Positions 48,099 to 61,959 of a stretch of 64,000 nucleotides of DNA are shown here, piece by piece. Made by a program: the position numbers and the translations under genes. The notes beneath the pieces are model-generated. The model had not been told where the DNA came from and did no database searches. It worked only from the letters and a program-made list of their open reading frames with translations. How positions within the stretch are numbered: position 1 is the stretch's first letter; each line of letters begins with the position of its first letter. Source of the stretch: Paramecium sonneborni (taxonomy: Eukaryota; Ciliophora; Oligohymenophorea; Peniculida; Parameciidae); the NCBI GenBank assembly GCA_905182985.1, contig CAJJDN010000023.1:500598-564597 (forward strand), in the 5' to 3' direction.

Positions 48099-51000
48099 TC
48101 ATTTATCAAAAAAGCCTTCTTCCTGTAGGCATCTGATCAAATCAAAATCATCATAAAGTTAATGCTCTTTCAACTAAGTATTTGTCTAATCTTTTCTTTT
48201 TTATTCAGTTTTTATATCCTTGGGAGCTTGAAGTTAATTATTGATGATTTTCGAATTATCATTATTATTTTTTATTGATTAGTTTTATAGAATAGGGCTT
48301 TGTTGAATTTAAATTATTTGTTTATTAATTTAATATTCAGAAGTATTTCTATCTTTTTCCTTATTATTTACATTAATTTTAAATTAACTTTCTTTTTCAT
48401 TATTCTTATCCTATTATTAGTATTATTTTTTTTTAATAATTTCACGATTTTAATTATTTTCAACTTTTTCATTTGAATTGATTTAGATCTTAAAATCTGA
48501 TATATTATATGTTGATTTTTCATGATTTCCTTAAGATGTTTAATTAAGATGGGTTATAAGTTATTAAGATATTGTTTTATTTTCTTCAGTCCATTCATCT
48601 TTGAGAAGTAAATTAAATGTAAATTTTTAGGAATCAAGATTTCTATAAAGTTATCTTTTCATAATATTTTTTAACATTGATTTCCATAATTCACTTTTTG
48701 ATAACTAAATATAATAAACATATATTAATACAGTGATAGCATTTCCAAAAATAAATAAAGCATTTTTAGCTCTTGTTAAAGCAACATTCATTCTTCTTCC
48801 ATCATTTAGAAATCCAATTCCCCCTGATTGAGAAGAACGAACACAACTAAATAATATAATATCTTTTTCTTAACCCTAATAATTAATGTATAAAATTTTA
48901 CTTAAAATGAATCAACAGTATTGATTGTAATAGTTGTTTGATCTTAAAAGATTTCATCTGTAAATTTTAATTTTAATAGTGTTTTAATATATCTAACTTA
49001 AGATTTATATGCGCAAATCACACCAATAGTTTAATTAGTAAATTCTTCTTTGATTGATTTAATAAATTATACTATAACAAATGCTTCTTATTCATTTATA
49101 TATGATGTTCCATCTTTATTTTCTTATCCATCAAGTATATCTAAGAATAATAGTCTATTTTTAAAGAAATTTGATGGTAAAGTTCTTAAATTGGTAGATT
49201 CATGATCTTTTAATTTATTACCATAAAAGTATTAAGATGGGAACATTCTTATTTCAGTATGCATTCTGTATTATGTATCTAAAAAATAAGGTTCGAAATT
49301 ATTATCTAAAATTCTTTCAAATAAACTTCTATTATATAATGTTTAATGAGAAACAGGTGAAAATGTTGTAGCAGGTAATTATTTTGGATCACCTATTAAT
49401 ATCATCTTTTCTATTCCTAATCTTAAAGGTATAATATTAGATGGTTCTGTACATTAAGCTGCTTCATCTACTATCAATAATTCTATTTAATCTAAATATT
49501 TAGATAATTTATCAGATCCACTTGAACTTAATGTACTACATATTATTTCAGCATCATTCAATAACTTTTCACAAAATTAATTATAAAATTCTTTATAAAT
49601 CTTTTTATTTTCTCTTGTTTTATCTAAATATTCTTATTTACTTTTTCTTAAATCATTAAATTAATTTATTTATTCTTTAATTATCTTTCTCTCTTCTTAA
49701 GGTAATCCATGTTAGTTTAACTTTTTCTCTAATTTCTTAATGTGATTCTAAATCTAACATAATTCAATTCTTAAATCTGCTGTTGTTTTTTAATCTTATT
49801 GTGCATTAAATTTCTAAGTAGAAAATAATTTATGTTATGCTAAATCTTCTAAAGAAACTTTCTTAATTACATCTGAATGAACATTCTCTTCATCTAATAA
49901 ACCTATTCTAATAACATTAGCTTATCTAGAAATACCCTTTGAATCAAATAAACCACCTTTCTATAGAATCCTTAAAATAATCTCATCTATTGCAGCATTT
50001 GAAGGGGCACATATCTATTATTTATAATTTATTATATTACTAATATCTTTTTTCTAGGAAATTTATTCATTAACTTCATATACTCATAAACTCCTGATAA
50101 TAGTCCTATTAATGTATGTGTTTTACCTGTTCCAGGCTAAAAAAATATCTATTATAAAATACCGGTCCTTATAATAAACATATTCCTTTCTCCTTTAAAA
50201 TTATATCTCTTATTGAATTTGCTTAACTCTCATTATACTTTTAGTACACTGTCTAAAAAAAAGAATCTAACAATTCTTTATTTTAAATTTAATTTTAAAA
50301 TTATACTGTCCAACCTATTCCAACATCTGAACCAATCAATTATTAAGATGATGTTGGATTATATATTAATCCTGCTAAAGGAGTTTTATAATTTAACTTT
50401 GTAATCATTTAATATTCACGAATTAAAGTTGTAATTTTAGAAAATGGAAATAAAAATACATTATGCCATTAATTTATATTTAAGCTTTATTTATTTAAAA
50501 AAGTTTATATTCTTATTTATTGTAAATATTAAGCCTTTTAAGGTTCTATTAAAATCCCAAAAAATGTCATTTTATCTTCATTTAATTAATTAAATTATCT
50601 TAATTTCATTTTAATATTGCTTGAAATTATTACAATAAAATTTTTAAGAGTTGTCAAATCACAAACTCCATCCTTAATATTGTCATAACAAAATTATTAA
50701 TCATCTGATTAACTATCATATTTTCCTTCTTATCTTATTTATTCTCTTTTATTATCTTCTTAAGTATCTTTTTATAAATTTGCTTAAGGTCCTCTCATTA
50801 TAAATATAGCACCTTCAGATTCATTATCATTTTCATCAATCTTTATTTATACTTTTCTATATTTTGTTGTCTTTTCAGTCTTTTTTAAAAATTCAATCAA
50901 TTCTTATTTTATTTATGCACTAGCCTCATTTAAGAATAAATATTCAAAAATTTTACAATATTCTTCAGCACTTTCAAATTTATTTGGAATAATCTTCTAT

Positions 51001-52739
51001 TCTTAATCTGCTATGTCTGGAATATCATAATTTTTCAAGAATAAATACTTTAGTAATCTATTAAATTCAAAAATAGGTTTTCCAACTTAAAATGATTCTC
51101 CCATATTATTGTCTAACATCATTTTAAATTTAGATAGTCTCTATGATTCTGTAACCTTCTTTTTCTCTATTTTAATTGATCTAAATTCATGTTTATCTTC
51201 ATTTAATAATTCTTCAGTTTATCTTTAACCTTATTATTTAATTAATGGATTATCTAAGGTTTACATTTACATTTCAAGTTTCTTTTTATCTTTTTCTCTT
51301 TAAGAAATCTATTGTGTTTATTATTATTTTAAATCTAATTAATTTAGAATTTTTTTAACTCCTTCTGGAAACCTCTATTATTTTTATTATAATTATTCAA
51401 TTTCTCTATGTGATGATTTCATCTCTTAAAGAATTGTCTTTTTCTAATTACTTTAATTGTTATCCTTACCAGAATATTTTAATGATCTACCAATATCTTT
51501 ATTATATCTTATTGAACCATCATCATATTTTTTAATAAATCCTTGTTTCTCCTCTTACTATTTATTTAATTAATTTTATTGTTATTTAATTTATGGATCA
51601 ATTCCTTATTATTTTTATAAAAAAGAATGAGCTTAAATTTATTAATTTTTTGGACTAAAATAACTATTTATAGTTCTTTAATTTGAACCATTCATTATTT
51701 TATAAAGTTAATCCAATGGTTATAATTCATAAGGAGTTTTTACTGAATCTATTTTATTCTCTGTACTTGTAATTACATGTTATGAAACATCCCAACTGTC
51801 TTTTTATGATTCAAATCTTTTTTCAAATATTTTTCTAACTTCTAAATTCTGTTTTAATTCTTTTTGATTTTCATTATTCTAAATTTAATTCTTCATAGAA
51901 TTAGATTCAAAATTTTCTTATTTTTTCTAATCTTATATCTCTCTATTAACATTAGATTAAGCTTATAATCTTTCCAAATCTGATTTATACAATTCTTTTT
52001 TAAATTATAATGATTTTTAGTCTAAACTATTCTATATCCCATAATCACTCCTTTTTAATAATCCTTATTCAAAAAGATTGGGTTCTGTCTTTTATCCGTG
52101 ATTCACTATTTCTAAAATATCTAAATTTTCATTATAATCCTTATCTCCCTAATTTTCATGTCTTTTTATTCTATTTTTCAACAACCATTCTTATTTTTAT
52201 GCTTTGTCTATACCCTTTTCTGATTCTTTTTAATCTTTATTGTTTTATTTTTAATCCATATTAGCTTAAGGTTTTCTTTATTCAATATCATCACTATCTT
52301 CTTCATTAGGATTATTACTATCAATATATTATACTTTATTCTTATTATTTTCATTACCAGATTTTTATTCATTTAACTTTTCTTATAAAAATTTTTTAGA
52401 TTCTTAAGAGTAATTAAAATCAGAAATTTAATTAGCTTAATTTCCTTATCTAAAATTACAAGATTAATTTAAATTTTAGATTTCTGAATTGTTATTCACA
52501 TCATAATGCTTTTGAAGTTTGTTTTGGTGAAATGTATTGTTTTTTTATTTGTCTTAATTTATTAAATCAACTCTAAATTCATCATACTAAAATTTGGCAT
52601 TTTATTATATTTGTTCTAATTATGACAATCTCACTTGTTATTCAATTTCCATTTTTAGTTTTTCAGTTTCATTACTTTTTATTTTAATTTCATTTTCACT
52701 ATTGTTATAACTAATTTTAAACTAAGAATCATCTTTCAT
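48099..52739 (-). CDS. SEN1/senataxin-type superfamily 1 RNA/DNA helicase
   Basis: About 1511 residues, introns 48705-48731, 48876-48901, 50015-50040 and 50137-50162. The N-terminal ~650 residues are Gln/Asn/Lys-rich. The UPF1/SEN1 helicase core follows: GICLLQGP then [13 protein letters not shown] P-loop (split by an intron), motif Ia [15 protein letters not shown], motif II LIVDEAAQCTEPSN, motif [23 protein letters not shown], and [40 protein letters not shown] and [19 protein letters not shown] are motifs V and VI. SEN1 homologues resolve R-loops and help terminate Pol II transcription. The C-terminal ~180 residues are low-complexity and basic. All helicase motifs appear intact. Confidence 0.93.
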
Positions 52740-52899
52740 TTTATATTTATAATTATAAAATTAATTGTTATTCTTGATAATATATATGATAAAATTAAAA
52801 AGTGAGTTAATTTGAAGAAAATTAATACCATGAGAATATGTAAGGGATTGTAAAATTAAAATACATGTAAGTTTAAATAAAAATGGAAAATTATTATTA

Positions 52900-54078
52900 T
52901 CATAGCTAATTATCTAAATATTTTTAATAATTCTATGAAAACTATAAATACTCTTTTTGGATTTTATTAGTTCTTTCTATATAAACAAGAAATACTTTTA
53001 TATGTCTGCATAATTTGTATTTGCATTTTAATGTTCACTATGACTTTTATTATATCTATTTTCAGGTTTAGAATTAGTTTTATTCTTTTTATTGCAAAGA
53101 AAACTTTAAGTATTAAGGAATGCCCTTAAATTATCACTTTGATTTTTTAAATCAAATTTAACATTTTCTGTTATAGTTCTGACTTATTAAATATTTGGAT
53201 CAATCATTTATTTATGCTAAACTTTTTATTATTAACTTGCTGCTCTTTATTGATTGATACAAGACTTGATTTTATTGGAATCATTTTTTTCTATAGAAGA
53301 TGAATCTCTTGAAGATTTATAAGGATCATTCTACTTTAATGAATCTCTACGATTTTAAAGCATTTTCAAGATCGAACTATCGATAGTATTACTTATTTGT
53401 GTTTTAACTTCAGCATATTATTTAGTATAATCTTCTATATTTCTTTAGTTTAACTTTTATTTTGGAGCTACGAAATCTATAGTCTAATATCTTTAACTAT
53501 TCTTAATAAGCTTTCAGATTTAATACTTTTTGATGATGAGAATCTTAATTTTTAATTTTATCCTAAACAGGAGAAGTCTAATGACTATTGATTCTTTCAT
53601 TAACATCAATCAATTTAGATTTTAGAATATGATTTTCGTTTTACAATCTTTTCACTTATTCTATCAATTATTGATTCTCTTTTTTTAAAGACTAAAAATT
53701 TATAATAATTACATTCACTAATTATTTGGTATTACTTAAACAATCATTTACACTCTCTTGTTCTTCTAGTTTTTATTATAACGATTCTGCATATAGTTTT
53801 ATTTGTTATTCCATCTAATTTTATTATTAATAAGAACATACTCTTATGTGCTTTCGAATCTCATGTTCATATTTTTAAACTTATTTTTCCAAAGCTTCAT
53901 AATCATAATTTTTAGTTGCCTCATTTATTTTTTAAGGTATTGCATCTCTAATAAATTAAAGTTAACTATCTAAATCTTTACATTATATCCATTTCTTTTG
54001 TTATGCTCCATCAAAACATACCTAATCATAATAAATCAATACTAATTTAAATATCTCATTCATAATACTTTGACTCAT
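52900..54078 (-). CDS. Coiled-coil protein, exon structure partly unresolved
   Basis: Start MSQSIMNEIFKLVLIYYDQV. Residues ~35-180 are coiled coil (YDYEALEKQVQKYEHEIRKH, QQKLEEQESVNDCLSNTKQL, LKKENQQLIEQVKRLQNENH). A frame change around 53460-53490 must be an intron whose borders I could not fix. The second half is Ser/Asn/Lys-rich (NTIDSSILKMLQNRRDSLKQ, SSRDSSSIEKNDSNKIKSC) and ends at a TGA at 52900-52902 after a probable 38-nt intron. Not recognised. The gene lies 160 bases from the helicase start, same strand. Confidence 0.6.
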
Positions 54079-54209
54079 ATTAACTATATTTTATATATAT
54101 TTTTATTAAAATAAATAATATTATATTTATTACTACTAATTACTAAAATCAATTTTCCATTCTTAAAAATGATATAATTTTTATATAATTTAAATAAATA
54201 GAAGCTTTA

Positions 54210-56661
54210 TCATTATTTTTGATGTATAAATGTCTTATGTAATTTATTTTCCATCTGTTGAGAGGTAATTTAAGTTGAATTCGTACTATAAGCAAATGAC
54301 TTAAAATCACTCATATTCTAGGATTTTTATGAGAACTCTCCTCCTTAAGGAGATATAGTTTTTGTTCTAAATTATCTAGGTAATACAAACTATTAAATCT
54401 ATTAAATATAATACTTATTTCAGCTCTTTTTCTTACATATTCAATTCATCTCTATATTCAAGATTTTTTATCATTAAATCTATCAACTATCCTTTTACTA
54501 ATGAATATCCTTTCTTTTAATTATTTTACTCTTAATTTTAATTATAAAACATCGAATTATTCTTCCTAGATAATCTTGGTGATACTTTCATTTCAATATT
54601 CTATTCGCCTGAATTTTATTACTCTAAAATCGACTAAGTTAATTATTCTTAAATCTTGGTATCATTGATTACTAAAGATTAAATCTAATGAGAATTCAAT
54701 AAACTTTATTAGCTACTTCTATTTCTCATTGAAAATCTTTATTGATTTATTTTTAATTTTTTAACTTCTTTTGTTTATTCCATTTAATCTTAAGCTCGAT
54801 CCTTCTCTGTGTTGTAATAATCAACATTTTGTATTTCTCTATACTCTTAAAGTTTATTATATATTGCCTATTTCTATTCAACTTAAATATCAAAAACTGA
54901 TATAGATTTCATCAAACTTTTAGTTACTGGCATTTCTTTATGAATCTCCCATTCTGTTTAAATTATTTTCTTTGCTGTATCTTTTATTTAATCTAATGTT
55001 AAACATTCTTCAAATGCTATTGCCTCTATTTTCTTATTAAAAAATTCATCTATTGTTGATACTTTAGTAGATTTTTATTGATTATTTAGTTTATTGATTA
55101 ATTTATGATGATTTTTTTCTAATTCACTCATTTCATCTCTTATTCTCAAATTTGATTTTTATCTTAAATTAATTAATTAACTTAAATAACTACTTTTATG
55201 TTCTGAATTAGTAATAGATCGTTTATGCTTTACAGAAATTTGGCGTTTTTTTGGAATTTCTTAATTTTTTTATTTAATGATTTAAACACTATTTTAACTT
55301 AAAAAACTACTAGGACAAGCATTTTAATTTATTCTCTCTTTTTTAGTTGATGGAGATTCTTTAATAATTGTGTTAAAATTGACAGTATTATTAATTGAAG
55401 TTGAAGAATAGGGATTTGACAAAGCCGTTGAATTATTGTGATGATATGATTTTATTTTAATGGGTAAATAATCTTACATTGTCAATTTATCCTAACTATG
55501 TGAGGCAAATATACATTAATTACTATCAACAGTCTTAAATCCTTTTTAAAATTATGTACTCTTTTTTTCTGAGAGTTTTGCTTTAATCATTTCTTAAAGT
55601 TTAGAATTAGCAATAATTTTGATATTTTATTTTTAATTCAAATGATAACCATAAAGAAATTATGTAAATTTAGTTAAATCTTGATCTTCTAATAAAATTT
55701 ATTCAAATTTTTCATTTACGAAATCAAATTCTTAAGTTATATATTCAATGAATTCTGATTTAGCTTTCAAAGGTTTTAAAATTTGATAGGCTAAAAAGTG
55801 AGCCAAATTCAAAGATTAAATACATTCTAAATGATTATCATTAATTTCATAAGATTTGCTTTGAATGTCTAAATTTATTATTAATGTAGTTGTTATTTTT
55901 ATCAATTATTTTTATAAATTTATTAAATTTGTTTATGATTTATGATATTCTCGAAGAGAGTTTAATAACATTTAAAATCCATATTCTAATGCATCATTAT
56001 TGGTAGTATTGGATAATTCAAATTAAGCAGCATTTTTTAGGGTTAATGTTTAAAAATATAAAAGTTATGATTAAAATGTGAAGATAGGTTTCAACATTTA
56101 CAATTTAAACAAAAAAAGAGGAGCCTCTTTTAATAAAGATATTTTGCAATATAGATAATTAAAAAGTAAAGTTTTTTAAAAGTAACAAAATAGTTGCTAT
56201 TATTAATATTAAATCCAAATTTTAGATTTGCTGTCTGGTTCTAATTTATCAAAAATATTTGCAAATTATTTAATTGTTAATTTATTTGGTTCATTTAAAA
56301 ATTTTTATTTTCTAGAAATTTATTTTTCGTTTATCTATTTTTCATCTAAAGAAATTTAATATTTATTAAGCAAAATTTGATAATTTTAACATAAATTCAT
56401 GCAAGTTATTAAAACTTCTAAAATAGTTTGTTGTTTCTAACTAAAGTTGAATATATATTTCTTGATGACTTTAAGTTAACAATATAATAATCTCCTAATT
56501 AGTTAAATATTTAATTGTATGTAAAATGTATCATTGATCAAATAAGGGTGACAAAGTAATTTTCTACTTAAATTGATAAATTTTTTGTATTTATTATTTT
56601 TAATCAACTAAATAGTATCATATAGGTGATATTCCAATATTAAAGAGTTGTTGTTGTTCAT
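54210..56661 (-). CDS. Large uncharacterised Ser/Lys/Gln-rich protein
   Basis: About 808 residues with one 25-nt intron (54390-54414). Starts MNNNNSLILEYHLYDTIQLI. The N-terminal ~330 residues are helical and Leu-rich (ARM/TPR-like alternation, e.g. FINLSRKLLCHPYLINDTFY, GFQMLLNSLREYHKSQTNLI). The middle is Ser/Thr/Asn-rich with basic clusters. Then come a coiled coil (MSELEKNHHKLINKLNNQ) and FEECLTLDQIKDTAKKI, and the tail is Gln-rich. No known domain is certain. A single frame over this length without TGA strongly supports a real gene. The start was chosen at the ATG preceding an Asn run. Confidence 0.7.
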
Positions 56662-56815
56662 AAATTATAAATTTATTTACTTTTATTTTAATATTGAGAG
56701 AATAAAGTGAGATTCAAACAATAATAAATTGTTATTATAAGTTAGGACATATAATATTAATCAAAAATTGTAGAGGCAGGACTAAATTTTATTTATTAAT
56801 AATAATTATTTAAAA

Positions 56816-58328
56816 ATGCCACCTAAAAAAAAATAATAACAGGAAGTAGTTGAATTCACTGAAGCAGAAAAGAAAGCATTAGAGAAATTGTAAATAATAT
56901 AGTCATGATAAATATATAGAGATCATTCTAATTTATTGATTGAAATATAGGTTCTAAAGGATAGAATAGAAGAGTTATAGAAATAGGTTTATGATTTAAA
57001 TGAGACAATAAGGACAATAAATGAATAAAATGTAAAGTGTCTAAGAGTATATTGTAAAGTTAGCTTTAACTCTAAAGATGGAATTCGATATAAATAAGAA
57101 GGAAAGTGATTATAATGCTCTTTTATAATAATATGAAGACTTGAAAAAATAAACAACTGAAGAAATAGAATCAATGATTTAAAGAAAAGATGAAAAAATT
57201 AGATGTAATTTAAGTTACATAATTTTATTAGATTTGGAAAAAGATAAAGCAGATTTAGAAATGAGACATAAAGATGAATTATAAAGAATTAATGAAGAAT
57301 TAAAAAAATTAAGTTCATTTAAGGTAAATTAATTTACTAAAATAAGGAAGAAAAAGAATATATGATTCGTGAGATACATGATTTAAAAGAAGAGATGAAT
57401 AAAAAGGATTATGCACATTTAGATGAATAAAGCAAAGCCAATAAAAATTTTTTAAAATAAACTTAGAACTTAACAAATGTTAATAATGCCAAGATAGAGG
57501 ATGTACAAAGAAATGCCAATAAATTAGCAGAGGAAAAAGTGGCTGCAAAATATGATGGTATTCTAAAGGAAAATGAAAAGATTAAAAGTGAATTACAAGA
57601 ATATGAAAGAACTTTATCAATATATTAAAAAGAAAAAGAAACGTTTTAATAAGAGAATATTAATTATAAACAAAATTTAAGTATTAAAGAGGAATAAGCA
57701 AAAGAGTAAAAAAAAATTTAATTTTAATTTAGATATTAAATGCTTAATCATTAATAAATTATAAAGATAAAGTAATTGAAAGAAAAGATAGAATATCTTA
57801 AGACTTATATAGCGAATGTATTGTATTTTCTAAGTTTTAAAGGAAGTGACAAAGTAAACAAAAGAAATTGAAATTATGAAACATTAAAGTAATACAAAAG
57901 TATAAGAATTGGAAATGTAATTGCGAAATTTAAGACATTTACTTGATCAAAGAACAAAGGAGTTAAAAACTGTTAAAGCATTGGCTTAAATGATTTTAGA
58001 TTAAAGATCTGATATTGAGTAATTTTTCCTTTAAGCGATTGATTAAGTGAAAAATGAAATCAATAAGAAAAATAAGAATTAGAAAAATAGTCGTTTACCA
58101 GAAATATCATAAAAATCTTAAAGTCTCGAATCGAATAAGGTTGATATAAATGATTTGGATTTAGAAGAAAAAGAAAAGTTATTGAGAATTCTGTTTTCAA
58201 AAATGAATTAAGGTGTGCCACCTACAAATTGGAAATCATAACTTGGTCATGTAAATAATTTATTATTTTATTTATAGAGTAAATCATAAGTTGATGGTAG
58301 TTCTTTTAGAGATAATTAATTTTAATGA
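56816..58328 (+). CDS. BBOF1/CCDC176-like basal body-orientation coiled-coil protein
   Basis: About 450 residues after removing six introns of 23-30 nt (near 56890, 57021, 57204, 57324, 57700 and 57820); the remainder is an exact codon multiple. Starts MPPKKKQQQEVVEFTEAEKK. Long coiled coil (LKDRIEELQKQVYDLNETIR, EYMIREIHDLKEEMNKKDYA). The C-terminal signature fits BBOF1: MILDQRSDIEQFFLQAIDQV, then DLEEKEKLLRILFSKMNQGV. BBOF1 is associated with basal bodies and axonemes and helps align cilia. This is a family-level match from recognisable C-terminal blocks, not an alignment. The last intron-free end runs FRDNQFQ to the stop. Confidence 0.75.
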
Positions 58329-58450
58329 AGAAAAAAGGAATGAATATTAAATTATAATTATTAGAATTTGTATTAAGTAGAGTATGATGTAGGATACATT
58401 TTTATAATTTTTATCGTTTTTATGAGAGCACGTTTTTGATTAATAATTTT

Positions 58451-59593
58451 ATGAAATTCATTATTGTTGTGTTATTAGCTTTGGCAGCAACAACTTATGG
58501 TTCAAAAACATAAGATTAAATCCTTGCCTTATTATAAGTAACAGATATTGATAAGAATAATAGACAGGAACAAAAGCAAGTGATGCTATTGATACAGTTT
58601 TTGGTTTACTTAATGATTTGAAATAATCAAATATTGATGCTTAGTTTGCTGCAGATTAAAAGAATGAAACAGATGAATGGGTTGGTGCATAGTAATTTTA
58701 ATTTAAATGATTTAGGACAATTGAATAATTTACAAAGATTAAAAGTTTGAATCAAAAATTGTTTAATTAAGCAATAGAAAATAGAGCAAATTATGAAGAA
58801 GTGCTTAAATAAACAAAGAATTATTTAGCTTGGAATGAAGCAAGAAGAGATGAAATAGCAAGAAAAATTGATGCACTTTCAGATAATCAATGCTTTAGTA
58901 ATTAACTTTTTGTTAAATCAATTAAACACAATTAAGAAGCCCTTGAAGTTATCAGACTTTTGAAATAAGATGTTGCTGGTTATATTATAAATGGTGATTC
59001 ATTTGAATTCACATAAGTTAAAGCATAATCTGTAGCTGAAAAATTAAAATAATACAGCAACTTATTCTAAGATCATTAAATCAAATCATTTTTAGCATTA
59101 GCTAATACTTAAGAAGTAATATTTATAGAATATAAATTTTAAAGGGAGAAACATCAACAGGTGGAGCTACTTTAGCATAAAAAGTATTAGCAGTACTTGA
59201 AGGATTAGAAGCTGAATTAGAAGCATCATTAGAAAATTTAAAATAAAATGAAATTAATGCTTCATGGGAATTAGCTGGATGGGTTTCATTATCAGAAGCT
59301 GAAATCTCATCATTAGAAGTTGAATATGAAAGAAAATAAGTATTTGCTGATAGAACTGCTACTGTAATTTAATAATTTTAATTAAGTAAATCTAAGCTGC
59401 TTTGGCTCAATAAGCTAAATCAAAGATTATCTTACAAGAATCTTAAGATGCCTTAGATTAAGCATAATCTGATTTAGAATCAAAGAGAGCCGATTATGCT
59501 GAAGCTAAAGCAAAAAGAGAAGAAGAAAATGCTATTCTTGATGAAGTAATCATTATGTTCAAGAAACAAGTTGCTTCATGGTCTGGAAGATGA
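58451..59593 (+). CDS. Trichocyst matrix protein (second family member)
   Basis: About 346 residues after removing introns 58538-58563, 58692-58715, 59116-59144 and 59364-59386. Signal peptide MKFIIVVLLALAATTYG. Long acidic Gln/Ala-rich helices (TASDAIDTVFGLLNDLKQSN-type N-domain; GGATLAQKVLAVLEGLEAEL, ASWELAGWVSLSEAEISSLE) and a C-terminus ending FKKQVASWSGR, typical of the trichocyst matrix proteins of Paramecium. A processing site probably lies near the FLALANTQE/GETSTGG junction (inference). Expressed cargo of exocytotic trichocysts. Different enough from the gene at 33416 to be another subfamily. Confidence 0.85.
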
Positions 59594-59692
59594 ATTTGAT
59601 AATCTTATCATTTATTAATAATAATCGATAATAAAAATTATAATAATGCTTTATTAATATAAATTCTATGAATTTAGAAAGGAATATAAAAC

Positions 59693-60634
59693 ATGAAATA
59701 GTTTTACAAGACCTAAGTATCCACTTTAGATATTTTCAATCTTCTTTTTATTCAATTATTTTGTTGCATCTCTATTGTTATAACACCAATAACTAATTTG
59801 TTATATTAAGTATAAATTCATAATATATAGATTATTTTAGCTTATTTGCAATCTTAATATATTTCTATGTTTTTTAAATTCATTTAATATTCCTACTGAT
59901 GATTTGATTATAAAATCAAGAAAAGGATATAATGTATAATTATTATTGAAATTTAATAATAGAGAAATGGATGAAAATCTTTATGTATTGTTCTATCGGT
60001 AACACTATTCGTCATTGTAGTTAATATAAATAGTTAATTTAAATTTTTATTTGAGATGCGTATCTAATTTAGATCATCATTGCAAATGGTTAAATAAATG
60101 TAGTGGAAAAAAGAATTCTGAATAATTTTTTAAGTTACTCAGATATGTATAATTATTTGGATTAGTTTTTATCATTTAATCTATTCTTTTTTAAGGTCTA
60201 AATATTAGTATGATTATTTGGATAGGGATCAAGGTTAGATTGTTAGGAATATTATTTATTTCAAATTTTATTTAGAATCATTTCATTGTTGATTAAAATT
60301 TATTGGATTAACTACTTATACTATAATAATACAGTTATTATATTATAATATTAATGATTATATGTAAATCTATTATTCAATTTTGAAGGAAGTTAGTTTA
60401 AATGGTTTGCATAAAAAAGATAAAAGAAATACTAATAAGTTGGAATATAAATCCAGAAAAATTCTAGTATTTAATTTTAGCTTAATATCTTTAATTAGTT
60501 GTAGCGTCAAAAAGAAGAATAGAATATATTAAGAGAACCTTAAATAAGATTTTAATTAAGGGAATGAATGGCTATTTAAGAATGAGAAAATTGAAAAAGA
60601 ACCTTAAACTGATATTAAAAAGTTGAATGTTTGA
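59693..60634 (+). CDS. DHHC-type protein acyltransferase-like, degenerate Cys-rich domain
   Basis: Start MKQFYKTQVSTLDIFNLLFI, with two N-terminal TM segments joined by a ~31-nt intron (about 59810-59840). The DHHC block reads RCVSNLDHHCKWLNKC followed by SGKKN, and later TM segments and a C-terminal region with NTNKLEY (TTxE-like) and basic tail follow. The usual upstream Cys/His pairs of the Cys-rich domain are not in the continuous frame. A CSIGNTIRHC stretch lies in another frame, so an intron or a lesion is missed near 60020. Palmitoyltransferase activity is uncertain. Ends NVQ-type tail at TGA 60632-60634. Confidence 0.6.
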
Positions 60635-60767
60635 AGTTGAAGTAGAATCTTTTAATTACGAGTATATAAAAAGAAAGAATAGTTTAAATTCAATGAATTC
60701 CTAAAAAAATATGGTATAAAAATGATCTAATGTTTATAACTATTTATAATTATATTTGATTAAAATA

Positions 60768-61220
60768 ATGTAAAATTATGCAATACTTATAATAACTTTA
60801 CTAAGTTTCATTTTAGTAAAATTAATATTAGTAAAATTAAAAATAAAAAAGAGAATTAAGAATTTAAAGCATCCAATTGAATAAGCTAGAAGATTTATAA
60901 AAGGAAAATCAGATTAATAATTAATGTAGAAAATGCAGTAATTCCCAGGAATAATAAAATTAAACAGGTAAAAAGCTATGAAAATATAATAATAATAATA
61001 ATCAAGCTGTTGTAATATAAAGGAAATGGTTGATATAATAGAATACATAGCAATATTGATTGGTATTTTAGAATTGAAGAAAGAGTAACAATTATTAATT
61101 GATTCATTATTAGAGACAGTAAACATTGAATTAAAATAATATTAAACAGTTGGTTCTGAATATTTATAGACCAAACAAGAGTAATTTGAAATTCATAAAT
61201 TGTACAAAAGAAAAGTTTGA
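60768..61220 (+). CDS. Small TM-anchored coiled-coil protein
   Basis: Intronless frame of 150 residues. An N-terminal hydrophobic helix (YAILIITLLSFILVKLILV) is followed by a basic stretch and helical segments (HPIEQARRFIKGKSDQQLMQ, LLIDSLLETVNIELKQYQTV). It ends in a charged helix. Contains a short (TAA)n run coding for Gln. The overlapping minus-strand ORFs are shadows. No family recognised; possibly a type-II membrane protein of the ER or mitochondria. Confidence 0.6.
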
Positions 61221-61247
61221 TAATATTATTATTAAATATAAATTGAA

Positions 61248-61885
61248 ATGAATTTATCTTAAGAATAATGGGAATACTTAAAGGATTTAAATGATGATAT
61301 CTGGGTGGCATATAGTTACATAGGCATTCCGATATAAATAGTAATGATCATTTACAAAATTCTTTATCCAATTTATTGGTAAGAAGTGAAGAGAATGGAA
61401 CAATTTCCATCATTACTTCAGGGTATTATTTGATGAACCAATTAGATAAATTAATTAGACCGTTCATTTTTTATGGGCCAATATATTACTTATTTGATAT
61501 TATTATTAAAGTAGGAAGTGGGAAAGCTTTTGCATCAGCATGCAGTATGTCATTCTTTTCCCATCATTTGATAACTTTACTTTTTTTGCCATTTGCTGTA
61601 TATAGTAAGCATGTGCCTTGGTTTTTCATAGTATCTATATTATTTTAACAATCAATTAGAGTACTGCATTATTTCATGCAATTTTGTTATGTTTTAAACA
61701 CAGTTATTTATAATATATATATTTGGTTGCAGTATTATTATATCATTATGGAATTTTGTAGCCTCCATTCAGAAAGTATTTAATTTATATAATTTAGTTT
61801 GATTTAATTCAAATTGTTGAATATAGGAACAATATTGTTATATCTAACAATAATAGCATTGTGGTTAAATGGCTGTTCTCATTGA
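61248..61885 (+). CDS. TLC-domain (TRAM/LAG1/CLN8) membrane protein
   Basis: About 204 residues with one 23-nt intron (61423-61445); a further 30-nt in-frame GT...AG piece at about 61702 may be an intron. Starts MNLSQEQWEYLKDLNDDIWV. The TLC hallmark is the His pair in SFFSHHLITLLFLPFAVYSK. It is preceded by LIRPFIFYGPIYYLFDIII and followed by VLHYFMQFCYVLN. At least five TM helices. The family includes ceramide synthases and lipid-sensing TLCD/TMEM56 proteins; absence of a longer Lag1p motif suggests the TLCD type. Substrate unknown. Confidence 0.72.
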
Positions 61886-61959
61886 AAAATAGATTATTAA
61901 TGTATATATAAAAATAAAATAATAAATGTTGTGATTTTTTTTATTTGAACAATAATATC

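Noticed and set aside
60976..61311. Minus-strand 111-codon ORF
   Set aside because: Ile/Leu/Asn-rich shadow of the TM/coiled-coil gene and the start of the TLC gene on the plus strand.
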